From Eukaryota sp. TZLM1-RC (taxonomy: Eukaryota > Metamonada: BaSk clade), in assembly GCA_040285825.1 (NCBI GenBank), contig JAUPSS010000003.1:930001-994000 (forward strand): a stretch of 64,000 bases of DNA, in the 5' to 3' direction. The notes beneath the pieces were generated by a model that was given only the letters and a program-made list of their open reading frames with translations, was not told the origin of the DNA and did no database searches. Position 1 is the stretch's first letter. Every line of letters begins with the position of its first letter. Shown piece after piece: positions 58,862 through 64,000 of the stretch. The position numbers and the translations under genes were made by a program.

Positions 58862-60787
58862 TTAAAAACAAGTATTATATAACGTTGACCCGGTTAGTTC
58901 ATGCTGAAATTGCTTGAATACTGTAAAATAATCATAACCACTGTACTGTCTATCATCAGTCCATGGCTTCGCTGCACCAAAATAATGGATAGTTTTGAGC
59001 TTTTTGGGGTTCAGAAAACGCCTTCCTGAATTGCAAAACAATCGATGTCCTTGACCATGGTAATACGTTGGTAATCGTGTTGCTGAAGTTTGGAAATAAT
59101 GTCCAAAAAAAGAATTTACAGGGAGAAATTGAGGATAGAGACCAGAATCACTCAATACAGAACGTGTCAGTTCATTAAACACATCTTCAGAGGGGCGTAA
59201 AGCAAAGAAGCCTCCATTGAGATCATTCAAATTGTTTGGATGGTTGGGAGCTACAGCAATGGACCCTGGGAAGAAAAACAAATCATCAAGATTATCAAGA
59301 GCCACAATATCAGCATCAAGAAAGATGACAGACTCAAATTGTGTTAGCGACCAAGAATAGAGCTTTGAAAACAGTCCAGCACTACAATAGCGACTAGAGA
59401 CAAAAGATGGTGGGCATTTGAACTTTGGGATTGGAAAAACCTCAACACCCATGCAATTTAGCTTATTTGTAATGTACCCATCCCTGTCAATGTTGTCTAG
59501 CATCAAGACTCCAATGGTGGCGTTGGTCAGGGTTCGCTTTAATGACCATGCCCACACCAACACAATCTCGTAAAAATCATTCGAAGTTATAAGTGAAAGG
59601 TACAAGTGTTTTTCAGAAACCAAAGAACTTGGTTGTTGTGTCCTTTGAAGCATGCTAGCAACAGTCTCGTCTTGTAGCCCACATTTGCTCTTTCCCATGT
59701 CTTTGTTGTATACGTTACGAGCCCAAGTTCTGCCATCTAGAGAATAGGGGGAATGTGTCCTTGCAGAGTAAAAACTCTTTTCTTCGAAATCAGCAAGTCT
59801 CAAGTCATTGATCTTTCGTCCAGGAAATAGAAATAGAAATAGCATAATGCTGAGCAAAATTCCCCAAATGAAATAGGCAAATGCTTCACTTAAAGGTCTC
59901 TTAGTTAACGTTATTATGTGATTCCTCAGCTGTTGTCTGTTTGGTTTCAAAGAATTTAACGTCATTCCAAACAACAAAGAAGCTACAGTCAGCAGAAAAT
60001 GGGCCAAAGGTAGTGAATAACCATCAATCACCAAGAGTGAAGGAATAACTGACAAAAATAACAAAAAGAAAGCAAACCAAGCTACATGAGAAGGTAAAAG
60101 AAAAGAGTTGCGTAAACGACAGAAAAAAACTCTAACAATCAACAAAAAACCAAAGAACAAACAGAACCCTAAATAAAAACCACTTAAAATTCCTAAATTC
60201 ACTCTTCCCGGTGGATTAGCAAAAACAGGTAGATCATAAAGAATTAAAGGAAAAGACAACAAAGGTAAGGATTTTGAGATTGATTTAAAGTGGGTGTAAA
60301 TATCTTTGAAAAATCTTGTTAGAAAGGACACTGAACAAAACAAAATCAAAGGAGAGAACAGAGTGGAAAACAAAACAGGAAGGTCTTTGATTGATAGGGG
60401 TATGGAAAGCATATAATTGGTAAGGATTGATAAAAGACAACATGGAAGCAGTACTGAGAACAAAAGAGGGGAAAGATTGAAGAGAGTGACAGAGATGGCA
60501 AAAAGTGATATCGAAATAACATGAGAAGGGGATGACACGGATAAAGTGGAAAACGCCGAATGAATGGCCATAATCGATATTATTGTGAGTAAAGTGGGTG
60601 TTGTGATCTTTGCTGGCGATTTGTATGGGACATGAACATGGTTGACAGAAACAGATACAAGGCTTATTAGCAGAGATGCGCCAAAAGTGTGGGCATTAAT
60701 TACAGGAAAAACCTTTAGAGAAAAGTTAATTGAACTTAAAGATGCCACAAAGAGTACTGGCAACAGCAGGTGTGTCAGGATCCTCAT
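58862..60787 (-). CDS. Multi-pass membrane protein fused to a GT8 glycosyltransferase
   Basis: This 641-residue protein starts at ATG 60787. Residues 1-320 contain about nine hydrophobic helices, and the C-terminal 270 residues are a glycogenin-like family 8 domain. Its motifs are YLSLITSNDFYE, SVIFLDADIVALDNLDDLF with the DxD metal-binding motif, NDLNGGFFALRPS, and HYFGAAKPW near the end. GT8 retaining enzymes transfer Glc, Gal, GlcA or related sugars from a nucleotide sugar. Some plant PGSIP/IPUT1-type proteins also pair a GT8 domain with several TM helices, but with the GT8 domain first. Here the order is reversed. The substrate is unknown. Topology suggests an ER or Golgi enzyme. Confidence 0.85.
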   Translation of the reverse strand: MRILTHLLLPVLFVASLSSINFSLKVFPVINAHTFGASLLISLVSVSVNHVHVPYKSPAKITTPTLLTIISIMAIHSAFSTLSVSSPSHVISISLFAISVTLFNLSPLLFSVLLPCCLLSILTNYMLSIPLSIKDLPVLFSTLFSPLILFCSVSFLTRFFKDIYTHFKSISKSLPLLSFPLILYDLPVFANPPGRVNLGILSGFYLGFCLFFGFLLIVRVFFCRLRNSFLLPSHVAWFAFFLLFLSVIPSLLVIDGYSLPLAHFLLTVASLLFGMTLNSLKPNRQQLRNHIITLTKRPLSEAFAYFIWGILLSIMLFLFLFPGRKINDLRLADFEEKSFYSARTHSPYSLDGRTWARNVYNKDMGKSKCGLQDETVASMLQRTQQPSSLVSEKHLYLSLITSNDFYEIVLVWAWSLKRTLTNATIGVLMLDNIDRDGYITNKLNCMGVEVFPIPKFKCPPSFVSSRYCSAGLFSKLYSWSLTQFESVIFLDADIVALDNLDDLFFFPGSIAVAPNHPNNLNDLNGGFFALRPSEDVFNELTRSVLSDSGLYPQFLPVNSFFGHYFQTSATRLPTYYHGQGHRLFCNSGRRFLNPKKLKTIHYFGAAKPWTDDRQYSGYDYFTVFKQFQHELTGSTLYNTCF

Positions 60788-61060
60788 AACTGATTAAAAT
60801 GATGAGTATCAGAGTATGTAAGAAGGACATCTTCCGATATTCAAACTATTAGGGTTTGGATCAGGTTACACGACCTTCGCACCCTCACTATTGTTGTTAC
60901 AACAAGATCATTATATTAATAGACGCAACTAAGTTTTATGTATGTATTTATTGCCTCAGGTCCAAAATCTTATTTTCTACTGTTTCGTTTTTATAATATA
61001 TATTTATTTTCTTCGAAGAATCAAATAAAAACAAAACAAACTAAAACACATAAGAAACTA
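60788..61060. other. 5' flank of the glycosyltransferase gene and left inverted repeat
   Basis: From about 61008 to 61060 the DNA is an inverted copy of 61787-61840 (ttcttcgaagaatcaaat...aaaacacataagaaac). Confidence 0.6.
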
Positions 61061-61440
61061 AATTCTCCACGCCAACTCTTGATGAATCCTTATAAAGTTT
61101 GGACATCATTAAACTCAAGTACTTGGGAACACTTCTGTACAAAGCGAAAATGATACGATTCTTCCATAAATTCCCTGCAAAATTCTTACCACTTGAACTA
61201 CATAAATTACCAAAATCATTGATGAAATTCAAGGCGGATTGTCCAATGTTGCCAAAAATCGAAAAGGCAAAAGGAACAAACGAAAACTTCGAGTAAAGAT
61301 TCTTATTTAAATCATTTAATATCTCAGTATATTTATCTCTCTTACGATCTTCAGCCTTGTTTAAATGACCATTTGTACTAAGTAAAACATCATCGCGATA
61401 AACAAAAGCAAAGTTTTCTACTGTTTCTGCTTTATACAGT
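61060..61440 (-). mobile_element. Non-LTR element subfamily D, C-terminal fragment
   Basis: The minus strand reads FAFVYRDDVLLSTNGHLNKAEDRK, NKNLYSKFSFVPFAFSIFGNIGQSALNF, then NLWKNRIIFALYRSVPKYLSL and a stop. This is the conserved C-terminus after the endonuclease. It is the second subfamily-D piece besides 31080-31252. Confidence 0.7.
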
Positions 61441-61544
61441 AGTTTATTGAATTCAATTTATGTATTTATCTCACCCAATCAGTTGTAATTTGTATCGATT
61501 CAAAAGTAAAAACTTATTTATAGTAAAAGAAACTACTAGATTGA

Positions 61545-61775
61545 TTAATTGATCAAACTAGACCAACGACAATCCTCTCTCTCCTTCTCCAAAAAGTTTA
61601 CTAAAAATGCATACTGATCAACAGTTTCTACCATGAAGGGACATCTACGGGTACGGATAAAGTAAATGAAATCATCCAAATCAAACTCAGCTAGGGTACC
61701 TTCCTTTGACCTTGTTAGAATTTCCAACATACAAATGAGAACACCGGTTCTACCAATTCCAGCCATGCAGTATAT
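61545..61775 (-). pseudogene. Protein tyrosine phosphatase, C-terminal fragment
   Basis: The minus strand encodes YCMAGIGRTG, the PTP signature loop with catalytic Cys and Arg (His is replaced by Tyr). GVLICMLEIL, FIYFIRTRRCPFMVETVDQYAFL (the Q-loop region, with QY) and a stop follow. The upstream half of the PTP domain, including WPD, is missing; sequence beyond the signature belongs to the right inverted-repeat arm. It might be an exon whose partner I cannot see, but no GTATGT-type site is evident. Confidence 0.7.
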
Positions 61776-61896
61776 GAATATGTTGGTTTCTTATGTGTTT
61801 TAGTTTGTTTTGTTTTGATTTGATTCTTCGTAGAAAATTAAATTAAATTAATTAAATATAAATAATAACTATAGGTTCTTTTAAAAGACAGATATA

Positions 61897-63069
61897 TCAT
61901 ATATGTCTTAAGTCACGTATATAATTGATCGAACTTATAAAGCTCCTAACTTCAGGTAATGTCCTGGGTTTGAATAGGTTGATCAGTCCCTCAATCCTAG
62001 ATTCATTTATATAACGGGTTTTGTTTATAAAAATACTACCTAGAATTTTTATTTCATGTTTGTAAGTGGTAAAGCTACACTTGGGTAGGCCCAGGTTAAT
62101 TCTAAAACGTTTGACGCGTTCTAGGACCATACCTACTCTGGATAAAAATTCATCCAAAGTTGAAGCTACTATCATAACATCATCGATATATATAAATACA
62201 CCTTTGGAATCAAAAATTTCCATCATCATGTTTTGGAAGACTGCAGGAACGTTCTTCAAACCAAAACAAGCCTTTTTAAAACTGATCGACATCTCTGGAA
62301 TTAATACGGTAGTTTTATCAATATCCTCTTCTGCAATTTTGAGCTGCCAAAATGCCTTAGGTAAATCTAGAGTTGTTATATAATTAGCTTTACCCAGAAA
62401 TTCTAAGAGGTCGCTAATCCTGAGCAAATTTGCCTCTACAGGTTTAGTTAAATCGTTTACTCCACCAATACCACTAAAATCGCCAGTTAATCGTGGTTTC
62501 CTGTGATCATGGTAAATCACTAGACAGATGGGACTACTGAATTGAGACTTTGCGGGCACAGCAAGCTCATTACGGATCAATTCGTTAAAAATTTCCTCGG
62601 CTACCGGTTGTTTTTCTGGGTTTAACCTTCGAGGTTTCCTTTTGACGTCATAAAATGGAATGGTCATCGGCTGACAATCAATTCCATCCGGGGTAGGTAG
62701 CCCACTAAATACATCTTTGTATTTTTTGGATAGCACGACTAGGCGTTCCTCATCCCTGATGTCATCCAGGCATATTCGACAGCCCAACTCATCTAAATCA
62801 TGTCTGAATGTGGAGTGCCCAAAATCATTACCTAAGTTTGATTTATTACTCAATTGTTCAATGAATCTAATTGGTTGACAAATTTTATTATCAAACTCAC
62901 ATTCAGCATTTAAGACGGTGCGATGTTCGCGATCCAAATTAATATTAAAACCGTGCTTCGTGCGTAGCCCCAAGGTTTGTAATAAGTCTCTTCCGATCAA
63001 AAAATTGTTGGTACCAGGAATGATCTGGAATTCAATCCTCAAAAACACTTGAGTATCCAAGCTATCCAC
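61897..63069 (-). pseudogene. Ty3/gypsy Pol: end of protease and reverse transcriptase
   Basis: About 390 codons open. NFLIGRDLLQTLGL is the last retropepsin block. The RT domain then shows KPRRLNPEKQPVAEEIFNELI, LTGDFSGIGGVND, YITTLDLPKAFWQL, FGLKNVPAVFQNMM and the active-site FIYIDDVMIVA, ending soon after SFISSINYIRDL. The catalytic YIDD is intact. A frameshift near 63070-63130 separates it from the protease start. The RT is truncated before RNase H. Confidence 0.85.
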
Positions 63070-63489
63070 AATGAGAGCCAGAACACCATTTGCACATCCT
63101 AAGGTCGTGGAGCGAATACCATTTGCCGATAGGTATTCGACGGTTTATTGTGTTTGACCGTCATATTACATTTTAGAGCTAATTCCATCGATAATGCTGA
63201 GAATGCAGCTCCATTATCGATTTCGCCTTGTTTTTTTACATTGTTAATTGAGCAGTTCAACCAAAGTTTCCGGCTAGAACTTGTTTGGTCTCATGTCACC
63301 CCGGATAGTCTAACACTGTGGATAGAACGCACATAATTGGATGAATCCCTAAATTTTTTTAATGGATTTTGGTGTCTATAATTTGTATAAACTTTTCTCA
63401 TTTTGTAAATGGTATTGTTCGAATTGTGTGTAAAGTTCAAAGACGTATATTCAACTGATTTATTACTACTACTAAACATTTTTCGTTTG

Positions 63490-63756
63490 TCACCCGGACC
63501 ACCTCTTCGTTTTTTGTTGATTAGGTCTACCTACTACTGAGAAACATTTGTTTTCAGCGTGTCTATTTGTATTACAGATGCTACACCATTGCCCAGGAGG
63601 AATTTGCCTGGCTTGATGTTTAAGTTTACCACTACCCTTGGAATTTTTAGGGTGCATTCTTGAGGAACCTCTTGACTGGCTTAATCCCCTAAATGAAGGT
63701 TTGTTACCAAATAATATTTTTACATTTGCTAACTCCAGATTTTCAAATTCTTTCAA
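63490..63756 (-). pseudogene. Gag C-terminal part with zinc knuckle
   Basis: ELANVKILFGNKPSFRGL, a basic Ser/Lys region and CSICNTNRHAENKC precede the stop. The same frame continues upstream to the window edge with one stop (MPRTHEQPSVGFSARRILEEI...). It belongs to the Ty3/gypsy-like remnant. Confidence 0.7.
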
Positions 63757-64000
63757 TTTCTGAACAAAGGCTTGTCCAAGAGCATATATGACATCGCCCA
63801 GTTTACCAACGTTCCTGCTACCTTGAAAAAATTCATCAATTCAAATCCCGTAGGTATTTACGAGTTGGTCGTTAGTTTTCTTGTTGATTTCCTCTAAGAT
63901 TCTCCTAGCGGAAAAACCAACAGAAGGCTGCTCATGGGTTCTCGGCATTGCGGTTGACCGTCTTATTTTATATATAAACTGCTTTATAAATGTGTTCCAA

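Larger units (their letters stand above)
61008..61840. repeat. Inverted repeat pair (about 50 bp) bounding 720 bp
   Basis: Left arm about 61008-61060, right arm about 61787-61840; only a few mismatches were seen. The interval carries a non-LTR subfamily-D fragment and a tyrosine phosphatase fragment, and one arm begins exactly where the phosphatase homology stops. An unrecognised element with terminal inverted repeats, a local inversion or an assembly artefact would all fit. Confidence 0.6.
61890..64000 (-). mobile_element. Ty3/gypsy-like LTR retrotransposon remnant, runs off right edge
   Basis: On the minus strand, gag with a CCHC knuckle (CSICNTNRHAENKC, about 63560-63605) lies upstream, broken by an in-frame stop near 63841. 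A retropepsin-like piece starts DNGAAFSAL at about 63215. Pol follows in the frame 63069-61897. No LTR was recognised within the window, and the RNase H and integrase parts are missing on the left. Confidence 0.8.

Noticed and set aside
1-64000. CRISPR arrays, rRNA and tRNA genes
   Set aside because: No regularly spaced repeats and no sequence recognisable as rRNA or a tRNA cloverleaf were found by eye; short tRNAs could still have been missed.

Overview
The window looks like nuclear DNA of a flagellated, unicellular or otherwise simple eukaryote with a compact, AT-rich genome and the standard genetic code: TAA, TAG and TGA all end clear genes and TGG encodes Trp. Intergenic gaps are short. 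At least two genes carry mini-introns, of 34 and 32 nt. Eukaryote-only families include WASP, NOC4, an LMBR1-like protein, an SLC35B-type transporter, HEI10 and an M1AP-like protein. A CatSper auxiliary-subunit homologue points to a motile flagellum. I cannot name the species.

Host genes, left to right: SLC35B-like nucleotide-sugar transporter (-, 3.3-4.4 kb); LMBR1-like membrane protein (+, 7.9-9.6); M1AP-like protein (-, 11.0-12.6); WASP (-, 13.0-14.1); protein kinase (-, 18.4-19.7); Hsp110/Hsp70-like protein (-, 20.5-22.9); Arg-rich helical-repeat protein (-, 24.8-25.4); EEP-fold nuclease/phosphatase (+, 29.5-30.2); LRR protein (-, 30.2-30.9); coiled-coil protein (-, 31.2-31.9); BTB-like protein (+, 34.4-35.7); C2-like protein (-, 36.2-37.2); NOC4 (+, 39.4-40.9); long coiled-coil protein (-, 40.9-42.6); F-box/LRR-like protein (+, 45.2-46.8); CatSper-type subunit (+, 49.2-51.7); membrane-anchored PDI (-, 52.2-53.4); type II membrane protein (+, 56.3-57.3); HEI10 RING protein (-, 57.4-58.3); multi-TM GT8 glycosyltransferase (-, 58.9-60.8); tyrosine phosphatase fragment (-, 61.5-61.8). 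Two of them, HEI10 and the M1AP-like protein, belong to the meiotic crossover machinery.

Between the host genes lie dense mobile-element islands. (1) Four loci encode Fanzor proteins, the eukaryotic TnpB-like RNA-guided nucleases. One is an open 651-codon gene (32.2-34.1 kb) with a strong hairpin just past its stop; three are decayed (0.3-2.1, 6.8-7.9, 53.7-55.7 kb). They fall into two visibly different lineages. (2) About 17 fragments of at least four subfamilies of a non-LTR retroelement encode a zinc knuckle followed by a PD-(D/E)XK-like endonuclease, as in R2/CRE-type elements; most are 5'-truncated and one retains the RT YMDD core. (3) Three Mutator-like DNA transposons keep inverted ends and 8-9 bp target duplications; two are deletion derivatives retaining complementary parts of one transposase. 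(4) A 1.1-kb LTR element carries only gag, has nearly identical 140-bp LTRs, and is nested in a non-LTR copy. (5) A Ty3/gypsy-like gag-protease-RT remnant runs off the right edge.

The strongest candidate for an interesting system is the open Fanzor gene with its 3' hairpin, together with its dead relatives.
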